This document shows positions 36,341-49,990 of a stretch of DNA of 64,000 bases, one piece after another. This DNA is from Lithospermum erythrorhizon (Eukaryota; Streptophyta; Magnoliopsida; Boraginales; Boraginaceae), in the NCBI GenBank assembly GCA_019722365.1, contig JADFUC010001995.1:434001-498000 (forward strand). The letters are read 5' to 3'. How positions within the stretch are numbered: the stretch's first letter is position 1; each line of letters opens with the position of its first letter. The notes under the pieces are model-generated. The model had not been told where the DNA came from. It worked only from the letters and a program-made list of their open reading frames with translations, and ran no database searches. Position numbers and translations under genes: made by a program.

Positions 36341-38851
36341 ACCAAATCTGTGAAAGAAAGTGGGTCAGCGGGAGGTTTGATGGGACACGACGAATAAATG
36401 ATCGGGGTCGTTGTAGATATTTAGAATGCATGCTTAAGTCCCGCTTTGGTAAAAACAAGGTTTTATTTCTTCCCCGGTTTAATTGCATACACAACTCCGA
36501 ACATGTATTATATTTTATTTCTACCTTTGAATTCATATTATCCCCCAGCCGATATTATTACTATTCGAACTACAAATTTTTAATTCTTACCACACAATAC
36601 TGAATCGAGCAACTAGAATAATATTAAAATAATACTTACGGAACGGGTTATTTCAGTGTCAATGTCGGAAATTTCAAATATTAGTATTATATGTGCGCAA
36701 ATTGTTATACACAAGCCATTATAATGGCTCGAGTCGGACTGGGCAGATTCGTATTCAAATATTTAATTATTAGAGTTAATAATTAAATTTAATAAATTTT
36801 AGATCAAAATAAATTACTAGTGTTGGAAACGAGCCGAGTCCAGCCCGGTATCAAGCATCTGCCCGGCTAGTAAGATAACTTAGCCCGTAGGCACCCGCCC
36901 TCGATAAAGATATCGAGGCTAAGTTTTAGTGAAATTCAAACCCGACTCCATTATTTTATCGGTTCTGAGCTCTTACTCAAAAATGAATTTAGAGTGGCTA
37001 AGGTGATTAGAAATTTTTGGTACCTGGCTCGGCTCTTTAAAATACCCGGCTCGAATCTATTTTTTGCACCACCATATATATTTTTGTATCTATGCATTAT
37101 CAGCTTAGCCACTCTAAATTCATTTTTGATAGTGTATTATGACATAATTTACTCACCTTTTGTGAACTAATTTAAGACAACATTTACTCATTTTAACAAA
37201 TTTTCTTATCCAATAATAAAAGGTTTCTTGTAAATAGTTTATTAATAATATTAAAATTCACGGCTGTAATTATCGTGATATTTCGAACGATCCATTCAGC
37301 TGGGATGTGGTCCTCGTTTTGACCTATGTTATCATTTCAAATACTTACTAATTTCAAATTAGTACTCCCTATATTTTTACAAAACTTGATTATAAACGCC
37401 AAACATAGTATACCGTCAACAATCACAAGTCAAAACCAAGTCGTGGACAAATACACGGCTTCTTAAAATTCGGCTACGCGGGGTTCGCATCATATGTACT
37501 GGTGCCCATTCAAATGCACACTGACTTGAAGATGAATGTCAGGCAAAGGGGTTTACAAAAGAGCGGTTTGTGGAACGATTAAAGAATTTGACGGCCCGAA
37601 AATATGATATCGGGTCGAAACGCAGGGAAGTATGGTCTCTGCCTGAACGCGTCGAAAAATATTGAATTCATGTCGAACACCGAAAAGTATGTTATCAAGA
37701 AGAGGTGGATGTATTTAAAATCACATGTGTTTCAAGTGATTTTGAACTACCATGAAAGTGCTAAGTGGAAACTACTCCCCTTAAAATGGATGCATTTAAA
37801 TTCCTTGATTTTGTGAAGTATTCAAACAACAACTATGTATTTGAACCGTGGATTTGAAAACTCTCTTACCTCTCTCATCCAACAAAGTTCTTGGGAAATC
37901 GTGATTTCACATAAGACCAATTCAGCGCCACTTAATTCAAGTATCACCCCAAAGTTCTCCATACGAAATGCCTGTGGCTCGATTCACAAAGTTAAGCTTT
38001 ATAAAACATTCTTCCCAAAAAAAAAATCCACTTGCCACTAATAGCTCAACGAAGTCTATTATCACTACGGGTCTAATAATGAGCTTATAAAAGAGATCAA
38101 GTGGAGAAGATAGCTCTTCTTATAACTCAGAAAAGTTTAGAATATGTCATGTAATTATAAATTATTTTGTAAAGTGTATAGTAATCGACTCTCCCAGTAA
38201 TGAAATTAGTGGAAGTATTCATAATTAAACTAAGCTAATGTCCTAAATGGATGGATCTAGATATCTACAACCTTCATATTCTAAGAGATGACAGCATGAA
38301 AACGCACAAAGTTTCACAGAATCATTAAACAAGACTAGCTCGATTGAGCTTTATTGCAGATACACATACATTATATTTACATTAACTGAAGGAAACATAG
38401 TTTTTATATCCTTCTTTATTTACTGGAAGGGCTAGCTTAAAGAAGAGGACATAATGGAATATGGATCCTCCTCCAATTGTAACTTATTATCATACCTTGT
38501 CATTGAGCGAATCTCAACTTGGTGCATAAAATTTGCCAACATGCCAGAGTCCCAACAACACACTTATTGTGAAGCCATAACCATGCTACGATACTGGTGC
38601 TAAACGAAGAAGTTCTTACTACTTGACCACTGGAGTACACCAACACAAATAACTATGAAACAACATCCTACGAAAGTTTGGCATGATGAGGCGAAAAGTC
38701 ATCACCATATCACAATACGGGTGCTCAACGAAGTACTAATACTAGAACACTAGACCACCATGCTGGTAATTTATACGGAGTAGTTTATTATCCCTAATCA
38801 CACCTGTCATACGATAACTTGCAATAAAAACGAAAGAACGAATCTTTTATT
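36341..38851. other. Mixed intergenic sequence with a foldback
   Basis: 36540-37080 and 37400-37700 are GC-richer, irregular and frame-shredded. 36977-37129 is an inverted repeat (separate entry). 38100-38850 is AT-rich and probably holds the 3' UTR of the oxygenase gene that ends at 38852. No gene is supported. Confidence 0.4.
36977..37129. repeat. Perfect 26-bp inverted repeat
   Basis: 36977-37002 and 37104-37129 are exact reverse complements around a 101-bp loop; the arm starts TCAAAAATGAATTTAGAGTG. The loop contains CCCGGCTCG-type words. Could be a foldback element or the ends of a tiny MITE. Confidence 0.85.
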
Positions 38852-41800
38852 CTAGTTCTTGAAGAGTTCCAGACAGTGTTCCTGATCCAGGTTGCTGCTC
38901 CAGAATTTCTTGTAGTACTCAGGGTAAGTATAATTCTTGTACACAGCTACTGATCCATTATCTAGAAGTGGCGTTGGGGTGCTAATCAAGGATTCATCGG
39001 ATGGGACGAGAAAGGAAGCTATTGAAATTCTTGGGTTATCACTGTTCACAAGAGCTCGATGCCACACGCTTTTATACTTCCCATTGCTCAGTGCCTGGAA
39101 AAGTAGGAAAAACTCCATTACACACTACATACATTGCCCTCTAGAAAGGAATCAGAAGAAGAAAAAATGTGAATGAATTCATACCTGTATTTGATCGCCA
39201 ATGTTGATGACAAAAGCACCCGGATGAGGCTTAATTGACAACCATTTTCCATCCTTGAGCACTTGAAGGCCAGAGACATCCAAATCTTGAAGCAGAATGG
39301 TGAGAGCGTTGGGGTCGGTGTGGCCAGGCAAGCCATAAGTGAGCTCTGGTTGAGGACATGGAGGATAATAATTGATGGCCATATGTTGTCCTTGTTCACC
39401 TAGCACATCCTTCATGCAATCTTTGTCCAGGCCTAGACTCTCTGATATCAGTTCCTCCAATCTGAATCCTAGTTCACGAACTTCGTTGCAATATTTGCTC
39501 ACGATTTCTCTGGAAAATCCATTGCACGTTGTCAATAATGATTATTTTTGCATAAACAGCATAGAATTAGGGAGGGAATGAAGTGCTTTCACCCCTGTAT
39601 TATCATGAACGTACATATTACTTCTTCGTGTTATCAAAATGAACAAGTAACACCTCTGTGATTTTCAAAAACCAGCAAATTACACCTAATTGTCCCGAAA
39701 ACTTATGAGATATGAGTTGCAGAGGGTATATGTCAATCTGGAGATTAATTATTATTAATTTATTTTTTTAATTATCAATGAAAAGTACAATTTCAAAGTA
39801 TTGCAAAAATTTCTAACTAAAGATAGCTAGTTAGCATCACAAATAAAAGTAACATGCTTTCCAACAAGAAAGATAATCACAAGACCTCCTCAGGCCTTTG
39901 GGCTGACGTCACCACACTATCGGTACCATCTGCTATCGACACTTAATAAATCAATTAGGTACTTTATAAAATTTGAACCTTTATTTATCTATTGTGAACA
40001 TCACATTTTTATAAACGCAGTAATTACATTTAACATGGTTAATACTACTCCTCATAACGGTAAAATCGAAAAAATAAGACACATTCGACCGCACCTTACT
40101 TTCGAGCAATCTTAAATGCATTTCCTCAAACGGAGCTGAGTAAAGCAACATCCAAACAATGTTAATAAAGTCATAAAATGACTATTTCACCCCTAAATCG
40201 GACTTCCTCAAATACTACTTACAACAGTGAATAAAATAAATATTTCACGCCTTCTTAACATTGTTCGGGAGCCATGATTATAAATAATCCATGGCAAAGC
40301 ACGTACACCTCCCTATAAATTGTCTAAAATATCCTTATTAAAAATAAAATACACCATCTCTCCTGGTCCCACCTCCTACCCCCACCCTTCCACACACAAT
40401 CCCCCCGCCCCCTAACCATCACAACCCCTTCCCCTCATCCTACCCCCATAGCCCCACCCTCCCCACCCCCTCAAAAATAGCAACCACACCCCTTTCCCCT
40501 CAAAAATTGCACTCCCACCCCCTCCCACTTCCAAAATCACACCCCCATACCCCTCTCCCCTCCAAATCGCGATCCTCCTACCTCTACTGAAGCGCGCGTC
40601 AAAGGTGGCGACATGGCGCAGGGATTAAAGCGTAAGATTAATCAGTTGCTTTTACTGCAGATTTAGAGAACGTGGTGCCATTTTGTTGCTAAATTGTGGC
40701 GATATTTCAAGTTAAATTCTTGATCAAATGTGTGCTATTTTTCCAATTTTCTCCCTCATAACACTTCGATTATAAATAAATTTATACTCCCTCCATTTAC
40801 AAATAAATGATTGCTTGTATTAAAAGTTTTTATTAGCGAATACTGTTTACACGGATTGTAAAAAAGCAAAATTGAATTGTAAAATATATATTAAAAATTC
40901 AAACAATCAACTATCGCGAAAAGAAATTTTTTCTGTATTTATCACGTATTTCGGCATCTAGAGATATCTCATGTGAATGATTTGGTATAGACCATAATTT
41001 GTGCAACTATTATTGAATATACAAACTTGTCATCATAATTTATGTTTACTAAATAAATTATAGATCTAAAGTACATGTTAAATGATTTTACGTTGTTGAG
41101 GTACTCACTGCAACTTGGGAAATTCATTTTATCTTTTTATGAAAAATTTAGTTCTCCCTATGACCCTACTTTAGAAAATTGAAAATATTGGGATAAAGTT
41201 TGGATTCATATCAGCAGGTTGAATACTTCAATGCTGAATCAGTCAAATATGAGAAACGCGTACGCCTCTCCCTTTCATTCCCTCACTTAATTGGAATTAT
41301 ACTACTCATATTTCCACAACGTATGTTGTCCTAGCTTATCGAATCTGGAACAACTATCAAAATTGAATACTTATTGCTCTTTGGACATTATCCTACTTCT
41401 TATTCAATGAATATACTTGGATATGTAAGGTTCTTATTTAGTAACACTAATATGTTAGAACAATTATAAAGTACTATAAAAGTATTAAGTTTGTAATATG
41501 TAATTAAATATTTGACATGGATTGACTCAACTTAACTCAATAGGAATTCGACAACTCAATTACTTCGACTGAGTATATGATTTTCTTAATTTTTCAATAT
41601 TTAATATATATATATATTCTATTTACATTTTCTATAATGTTTTTGTCTTTGAAATATTTTTCAGTAACAGTGGTGAACATATATGTTTAATTACATTTGG
41701 GAATGAAGATTAAGAAGTTTATGAAACGGAGATGAAGATATAGTGATGTTATTTTTTAGTGATACGATGTAGCTTTTATATATTTATTTCATTTTTTATG

Positions 41801-44800
41801 TTGTATTTTTACATATTTGTAATGAAAAATAAAGTAATTCTTGAATGACAATGAAATATTTTATTTTAAAGATATTTATTTGTCTATAATGAAATGAAGA
41901 ATCATTTGTGTTGATTTATTTTTTATTATTATGTTTTTTAAATATTAGTAACAAAAAATATATCACACAGTGCCACCTTAGAATGACTTAGGTAATGTCT
42001 AACATACCAACCCAGAAAAAATCTTAAGCGCAAGCATCAACACCTTAACCTTCATCCTGGGCCCTGCGTCACACAGCCAGTGATCTCAGACAAACGCAAG
42101 TAAAAGCGGAAACTCAAGTCGCTCGATCAATCACTATATCTCGCGATTCGCTTCCTACTCAGAAATGACACGATAAAGATAAGTAGACCCTTACTGAGTG
42201 GTTTCAAACTTTTAGAATGACTTAGGTATCACTTTCACCCTCATTAACACATATAAAGAGTACTTCCATATAATAAAAGTTAGGTAGCATTCATTTACGA
42301 CTTGAACAACGCTTAATTGAATACTAAAAAGGCATTTTAAAGTACTGTCTTAGTAAGTTTTGTATATCACTTTATCAACCACTAAGATAGTATTTAAAGG
42401 AGTGTTACCTTAAAGTGACACTAACGTATCACATCGTGAAAATGCTACCTAAGTAAATGTCTACTTGAGTCACGCCCTCATTAGGTAGCACATAAAAGTG
42501 CTATTTAAGTCAATTTTTGAGTGTTACCTAAATCGATTTTTGTAGTAGTGGATGAAACTTGCTATTTTGGTATTTTGTGCCGGATATAGAATATGAGACA
42601 CGTAGTTTGCATGAGGATCAAACGCGGATACAGATGTGCAGAGATTTATTACAGTCACTAGAATAGAGTAGTACACTGATTCTGACACATGGAGACAAAT
42701 GCAATTATTTCAAAAACACGCATAAACGTTAGGAATTACTTAAACAAGAAACATGATGTCAACACGGACTCTATTTACTACGTCATCAAATCACTTGCTT
42801 ACAACATCAGAATGACGTAACCACAAAACTACTAGATTATCACTTAATTCGGTTCTGAAGCAGTAGCTCACATGATATATAGTGGTAATAATCTTGCAGT
42901 TAATTACAACCTTCATATTACAACATCGTGGAAAAGGCACAAGCATAATGATGTGGTAATAATAGTATCTAAAAGTGAAAGAAAAAAAAACAAACCTCCC
43001 TTAAAAAACGGGATGGAAAGAGTATAAAATTTAAACTTCAAACTTATTTAATTTTCGTAGAATGAACTGATTTAATTTATTAAATCTTGCAGTTAATTAC
43101 AACCTCATATTATAAAACTTATTTTAACTTTGTTGCTAGCTTCTCGATTTTGATCGTAGAATATTTTTATTCAGATTATATAATACTTCGATTTAAAACT
43201 ATATCAAATTTAAAAATACATTTCAAACTCTTCTATTGATGTATTTTTATCAAATATTATATAACACACACAAATTAAACAACTATATTTAAGGCCAAAA
43301 TTGAAAGCTTACAATTATAAAAAAAATAACAATCAGTAAGACTAATTTTGATCAAGAGTATAAAATGTAAAAAATCTAAAATATGAGTATCAATATTTGA
43401 ATGAAGGAGTTGCCTCAAACTAAATTGGCACGTGGCACATGGGGTGCTGTTGTTATTGAGGAAATAGCGTATACATAACATGCCGCATGTGAATGATGCA
43501 CAAGATCGAGTTCATCAATGAATTTTCAAAATTGATTCAAGAAACTTTCTGATTTTGCTAGTAAAAAATACTGGGTAAATAAATTACTCAAAAGTAAAGG
43601 GTTTTTTTCTTAATATATTTAAATATGAGGTGAATTTCAAATTAAAACATTTTGATAATTAGTAAGAACTTTTTTTATTAGGTTATTCGATTAACTCAAA
43701 GAGAAGATTTTCTTTATTTAAGATCAGTAAAAGAGATCTAGAATTTTAAGTTAGAGTAAAATTATTACAATGATAACAAAATAATTATAGAATTTGGTGA
43801 CTAATTTCGGTATACCTGTCTTTATTATGTATGCCGTAATTGAAGGGTCAACGTAATTTTAATTGAATGGGTCTTTTTTTATGACCATATATATATATAT
43901 ATAACCGAGAGTACTAAATAAATTAAATCAATTCATTGAACAAAACATAAGTCAAACTGAGGCTTATAATAATGATATACTGTCTATTATATTATTATAT
44001 AGATTATGTATATAAGAAACATATTAAATCAGTTGACTGCACAGATAACGTGTTTGTGATGAATAAAAGATAGATACTTCAAATTAGTGTAAGGCTTATA
44101 TAGTAAGATAAGGAGTGGGGTGCGGTTGGTTATTAAACAAGTCCTTCTTTATGAAGCGAGTCGTATACATATTAGGATCAAGTTCTAAGCGAAAATCAAA
44201 TCAATAATAAACATAATCAATTATGTATTAGAAAATAAAAAACTTACTTGAAAGTGGAGGGGTTAGAAGGCCATTCGGTAGCATATTTGTCCAAGGGATA
44301 GCAATGAAGCCTAAGATAATCTCTCCAATTATGAACCGTTTCTTTCTTAACATTGAAGCTTGTGGATAGTCTCATAGTCTTGGTTGGGTCATCAGAGTAC
44401 AATTTCAATTTTTCCTCTATCGGCAGCCTGAAGAATTCTTTCGCCACCTCTAGCATTTTCTCAACTATGTCCTTCGATATTCCATGGTTTATCACCTATA
44501 AACAAACACATTAGTTCAATTATTACCTTCTAGAGCATATTGGTTACTACTCCGTATACTTGGTTTTTAACCGATAATCAATACTTTTACTACCATTAGT
44601 TCAAATTAAAATACCCAAAAAAACGTCTACTTCAATTTACGAAACATCATAATTATGTTAAGAAAATTAAAGGAATTGAGTCAATATTTTAGCAAATTTC
44701 TCTTGAAAAGGGAATACCAAATCAGGAAATAATAAATGGTGTTTCACTTTTCTTGTATAGATGTCTCATTTCATGTACTTTATTTCAAAAAAATGCATCC

Positions 44801-45187
44801 CATGCAGAGATAATTATATCATAATTATATCATAACTATTCCTGATATCAACAAAACTTAATGAATAAGTTTGTATAGATGTAAAAAGGATCATTCCCTA
44901 CCCAATCTTTCAAATGTAACTCGAGATAAATTAAAATGCAACCTTAAATACCGAGTAATAAATTATTAGTTGGTGAAAACGAACATTACCTGGAAAAAAC
45001 CATAATGCATACAAGCATCTCCTAGTTGACGAACAATGAAGCTCAAGTCAACGCCACTCAAGTCAATGACTGGAATATCTTGACACTCGGAAACTTCCGA
45101 GGAATTAGGTCTATCGGATTCGGGTCGGACATAATTTTGAGGGATGACTGAGTGTTTGAGTCCACTGGAGATAACTTTGGTATCCAT
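38852..45187 (-). CDS. DMR6-like 2-oxoglutarate/Fe(II)-dependent dioxygenase
   Basis: Exons on the minus strand: 45187-44990, 44495-44248, 39509-39185, 39094-38852. These total 1014 nt, a 337-residue protein plus stop, in frame. The N-terminal DIOX_N part has IPVIDLSG and VINHGISKDIVEKML, then NWRDYLRLHCYPL, typical of the DMR6/DLO and flavanone-hydroxylase-like group. The core has YYPPCPQPELTYGLPGHTD with iron ligands His212 and Asp214, then the third ligand His269 in SVWHRALVN. The 2-oxoglutarate-binding Arg279-x-Ser281 follows (PRISIASF). DMR6 and DLO enzymes hydroxylate salicylic acid and damp immunity; other close relatives act on flavonoids or alkaloids, so the substrate is inferred. 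Family length is about 340, so this is complete. Intron 2 is unusually long (4738 bp) and carries transposon sequence. TTGAC motifs lie upstream. Confidence 0.93.
39510..44247 (-). other. 4.7 kb second intron of the oxygenase gene, transposon-loaded
   Basis: Donor GTAAGT (minus strand, from 44247) and acceptor TTTTCCAG (ending 39510) are canonical. About 39900-42550 is noisier, with a C-rich tract (40370-40580) and a CACTA-type terminus at its right edge; 42551-44247 is ordinary AT-rich sequence. A direct repeat (GCAGTTAATTACAACC) occurs near 42896 and 43090. Confidence 0.8.
41975..42550 (-). mobile_element. Terminal region of a CACTA (En/Spm-like) transposon
   Basis: 42534-42550 read on the minus strand is CACTACTACAAAAATCG, the standard plant CACTA terminus. 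Inward from it, short subterminal words recur in both directions: GTGTTACCTAA, GGTAGCAC, GACTTAGGTA (about 41991 and 42223) and AGTGACAC. Such arrays bind the transposase in En/Spm elements (family knowledge). The opposite terminus is not clear; it may lie near 39900-40000 in damaged sequence, so the true span is unknown. No transposase coding is visible; probably non-autonomous. Confidence 0.6.
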
Positions 45188-48100
45188 GATCCGGATTATT
45201 CAATCCGGGTCGGGAAATTACATGTATGATAATAGTCACAGCAAGGATATAGATTAGAGAAGAAATGAACTGAGTATGAACTCTTTCTAGTCAAGTTTCA
45301 AGTCTGCCTTTTAAAAGGGTATCTTATTAGTTGATTTTGTTGACTAGACATTGACGTGTTGCCAGGGCTGTTACTAATCAGGATAATCATAAACCATCCG
45401 AAAATTTCGACCGGTTTTATTCGGATCGATAATCATTCGGTAAAAGCTAACTTATTCGAAAATCGATATTATTTCAATCGATATCAGATTTTATTGGACG
45501 ATAATTCGATAAAAATCCAATATTTTAGATATATGTTGAAAATACCTAAAATCGCCATCGAAATACCGCAAAATTCATATCGAAATATCGAAATACGGAT
45601 CGAAATACCAAAGTTTAATACCATGAGTCATATCGAGCGGACTTAAAAGCTGGGATCGAATACCCAACCACGATAAGATATACGTCGGATTACGGTCCAA
45701 ATATTTGTATGGTATTGTTTTTACCGTTCACAAATATCAACTCTTTATCAATTATAATTTTAATAATATTAATATTGTTTGAGTAAAAAAAAAGATACCA
45801 TCTTCCCTACGATCTTACACAATTTAATGAAGCCAATAATTTTTATATTCTCAATCTTCATCGTTATAAAAGATTGTCAAAGTTAATTTTTTCCTTCAAT
45901 AATAATTTCTAGTGTACAAGTGAATGGAAAATAAAAAAGAATTGAAGTGTCATAATTAAAATTTAAAATGTAAAAAATGTTATGGTATTTTTATTTGGAA
46001 TTTCAATTGACGGCACACATAACTTTAATTTATCACGTTAATAGTAAAATATGTTAACAACTTGATTTTAATATATATTTTCACCAAATATTATTACGAT
46101 CATACATTTACAAAAATATTTATGTTAAAATATTTGTGAAGATCTTCAAAATATAACTTTTTAGAGATGTCTGGAGTATTTAATGTCTCATTGTCCAATT
46201 AGTTATGGACTGCTATATTAATGTACCTATCTTTGATATCGGTTGAATTGATTATTTTTGAGTTATACTCATCTTCTAGAGAAGATCAAACAACCAACAA
46301 CTATGGTTAAATTAGGCCGAACGGCGAAATTAATTAGTAGTGGCAAATTGCATAATTCATACTCCATCTATCTTATGAATTAGTTATGGAGTAGGACTAA
46401 TATTTAATGTCTCATTGACCAAATTAATTATGGAGCGTATTTTAAGGTTTCTTTGAGTTGTAATTGCTAATATAATCTCGATAGTGTGATTGTGGTGTAG
46501 TTTGGTTTTATTAGTGGTATTGTAACAATTTAGTCCCTAAAAATATTACATGTGTTGCATTATGGTACTGCGAGAAGTATTGAATGTTGCTTGTCGGTCC
46601 CTATTTTGGATGTCGAATAAAGGGCCGTGTGCGGCGTTGTCATTTCAGCTCCCCATGCCACTTTAGGCTAATGTGCAGCTGATGTCATTATGCGCAAAAC
46701 AAACTACGTCAGGGATTCTGTTATCTGAGGCCCATATTGACAGTGCTTCGTTTCTTTGACAATGTTTAAATGATTATTTTTGTAAAATCATACTCCTTAT
46801 CTTCTAAAAAATACTCCATTCAAACAACCAACAACTAACTGCAGTTGCGCCCAGTGATTTATTAAGAGATACTTTCTCTGATTTTTTTAAATTGTCATCA
46901 TTGCAATTTTTAATCAATTAATAATGAATAATATTTTAGATATATATCCCTAATTAATGAATCAAACAACAATTTAATGAATGTATTTGTATTAGAAGCT
47001 TTTATTGCATATACGTTAAATAGGAACAAAAAGAAAAAAGCTGTCGGATGTTGCGTTAGATTTAGTATTTTTAAAATAGTATTTTTTAACATGATGACAG
47101 TAAAAAAAAGCTAGGAAGGAGTATGTATTTGCAAATTAATGTTGAAAATGTAATTGTTTATTTTCTGCCCATACTATCTTTATATTAAGATCAATTAAAA
47201 GTATAGAAATATACAATTTAATATAATAACTCTACTTATTTTCTGCCCATACTATCTTATTATTAAGATAAGAATTGTCCAACTCCGTCTCTTTCAATTC
47301 CCTCTCTAACTGGAATCATTAGGTAATACTCCGTAAAATATAATCAGTCATCATCTTGGTCTATTTAGGTAATACTCCGTCGAATATTGGTCTAATCAAA
47401 TTAAAAGAAAGAAGGAATCAGGAAATAAGATTGATGAAAAAAATAATATTCTAACGTGAAAAATAAGGCGGAGAAGATAAAGTACTGAATTGCTTTGCTA
47501 GCTAGTGTCTGGAAATTGGTGATTTGATACTCCTTGGCGCGTTGTTCGGACTTTTATATAAGAGCCGACGACATATGGTCACGAGGGACCAAAAACATGC
47601 ATCAATTTTGTATTATTCTTATACAGTATCTCTCAGTTACCTTCTAGATGATTTTGAACCAGTAAATTTTGATAATATATTGATAAGATTATCATGAAGC
47701 TACCATTCATTGCCATATTTCATGAATATTGAACGGTTCAATGCAAGGACAATATCATTGCAGCTAGGAAGCAATTGTTTTTTATAGATTCTATTTAAGG
47801 ATATCCTAGTCTTACATTTGTAGATTAAAACGTGCGAGTTAATAAGGTTTTCCATTATTCCTCTATCTCAATTAGGTTTAGAATAGAGCCACATGAATTT
47901 TTAACATCATACCATTATTTCCAATTAGTTTTTAGACATACTCGTTACATTTGAACTTATGATAAATGCCAATCTAGTGCATCATATGTGATTAATAAAA
48001 ATAGAGAGGAAGGGCAATGTTGCTTCACTTGTTATGTTTGAGGACAGTGTTGAAACCCTAATACATCCTCTTTTATAGAACTTTTAATAAGCGCAAAGTC

Positions 48101-48726
48101 ACGTAGAATAGTTATGTAGAACTGTTAATTTAAAGCTAATTCGTTAAGTAAAATATGCTTAATGAATTCTTGAGCTATGCTTATTTAAATAATTAAACTA
48201 GCAAGTTAATTAATTCGAATTAAATCAAATTAATATTTTAATGCGGTGTAAATTACCCCGTTGAGAATTTTATTGATTCTGATCAATTTCTCGATTCTCA
48301 AATATAATTTAATTTAAATACATGGAAATATAATTGGCCATCGGCTGTATGAATATGGCCTTACGGCCTCCGATAATACTGGCCTTATAATAATATAATT
48401 GGTAATTATTATTATTATAATGATTATCATAATATCTAGCAATCTGGCGTCTTACTTTAATATTATCGTGAGAACCCGACTAATAATTCTGATTCTTATG
48501 GTTGAATGTTAGTTTATGTAATCGTAATACTAGCTATAAAATGAATTATTCACAATGATTGTTGCGATAGACGTAATAAATGAAGCAAATAGCTATTGAT
48601 TTACGACGAGATGCTTCAAAGCCCATCAAAGAAGTCCATTATGATGATATAGAGATAAGGGGATAATGGATCCCCTGCCTCGAACCCCCTGAACTCTTGA
48701 AATATCCATGTAGATAGCCATTAAAA
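45188..48726. other. Intergenic upstream region of the oxygenase gene
   Basis: 45380-45650 has repeated ATCGAAATA-type words. 46170-46460 carries two copies of a TTTAATGTCTCATTG block followed by AATTAGTTATGGA or a variant. The string TTATTTTCTGCCCATACTAT with following CTT occurs near 47158 and 47237. 48100-48640 is irregular and CG-richer. No gene is supported. Confidence 0.5.
45289..45356. promoter_or_regulatory. Cluster of W-box-type TTGAC motifs upstream of the oxygenase gene
   Basis: TTGACT on the minus strand at 45289-45294, TTGACT on the plus strand at 45340-45345, and TTGACG at 45351-45356. All are 100-170 bp before the start codon at 45187. WRKY factors bind TTGAC(C/T), and TGACG is also a TGA-factor core. 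This fits a defence- or salicylate-responsive gene, but the motif is short and may occur by chance. Confidence 0.4.
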
Positions 48727-49990
48727 TTAATGGAAAACTAGGCAGTGGTCACACACGTCTTGATCCATGATGAATCTGGCAGGAAAGTTAAGTTTCTCGA
48801 AAAACATCCATAAGAACTTCCAATCCACAGAGTCATAAGCTTTCATGATATCAACCTTAATAAAACATCTAGGTTTACCACTATTTCTTATCATATCCAT
48901 TAACAATCTCCTGCATAAGTAATACTCCATCTGAAATATATCTACCAGGAACATATGTTGATTGCTGAATTCCCATAAAGTCTGCAAGAAATAACAGCTA
49001 AGATATTACAGCAAGCAATGGGCCTGAAGTCCCTCATTGTTTTAGGCTGCTGCACTTTAGGAATAAGAGTTAGAGAGGTACTATTCACAAACTTTGACAT
49101 TCTTCTAGTCTGAAAGAAGGACTGTACACCATCCACTACTGATTCTCCCACTATACTCCATCCATCTTTGTAGAATTCAAAAGAAAAACAATCAGGGCAC
49201 GGAGCTTTATCAACCTTCATCCCCATAAAGCATCCCTCAATTTCACTTCTAGTAATCTCCCTTTGCAACATCCTCTTGCTCAATCATGCAAGAAGTAATC
49301 ATATCAAGCCAATCCTTCTTGTTGATTGTACTATTCTGTTCAGCAAATAACCCTTTGTAGAAATTGATAGCAGTGAGTTTCACATGTTCACACTCATCAA
49401 TCATTCTTCCTTGATCATCCTCAATTCTGGTAATTAAATTTCTACTCTGATTAACCTTCATACTATTATGGAACAGTTTGGTATTAGCATCTTCATCCTT
49501 GTACCATGAAATCCTTGATTTACTTCTACAAAACTCCCATTCTGCTTTGCATAATTTATTATATTCCACTCCAAGATTCCTGGATTTGGCCAGCAATTCT
49601 GAATTCATGTCTCCCATTAACGATTTCTTCATGTACCTCTATAGTTTTCCCCACCACCCTTCATTCTCTTCACCTTTATGCTCAATTTTTGCATCGGGAG
49701 ACCATGCTTTGATGATCAAGCGTTTTCTCACAAAAATCCATGGTCCCTTATTCAACATCTGATCTCGCTCCACCTCAGATTTGAATCGAAAAATGAATAA
49801 TCCAGATGAAAGTTTGTGGACATCTTCAAAACCCTTCAATCGCTCCAATTGTAGGGAGAATTCCCATGACATACCCATACGCCACCGCCTTCCACCTAGG
49901 TAGAATATCTGTCGCCTTGTACTTCACCACCAGCGTCCCCTCCACCATCTCATATAACATGAGATCAACAGCAAGTCTTCCGATCTTGCT
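48727..49990 (-). mobile_element. Internally deleted LINE (non-LTR retrotransposon) remnant
   Basis: On the minus strand, 49990-49639 reads a DUF4283-type domain (LPRWKAVAYGYVM with a frame change, then KSEVERDQMLNKGPWIFVRK). After a stop it passes straight into the pre-RT linker (SRISWYKDEDANTKLFHNSM, 49632-49249). It then reaches reverse transcriptase: STSLTLIPKV and MRDFRPIACCN in 49283-48942, and FIKVDIMKAYDSVDW in 48987-48727, which carries the first RT catalytic Asp. The endonuclease that should separate DUF4283 from the RT is missing, and the RT stops before its YADD box. This is the L1-like type common in plants, non-functional, with two or three frameshifts. Confidence 0.85.

Noticed and set aside
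43894..43911. AT dinucleotide run
   Set aside because: Ordinary microsatellite in an intron, no further significance.
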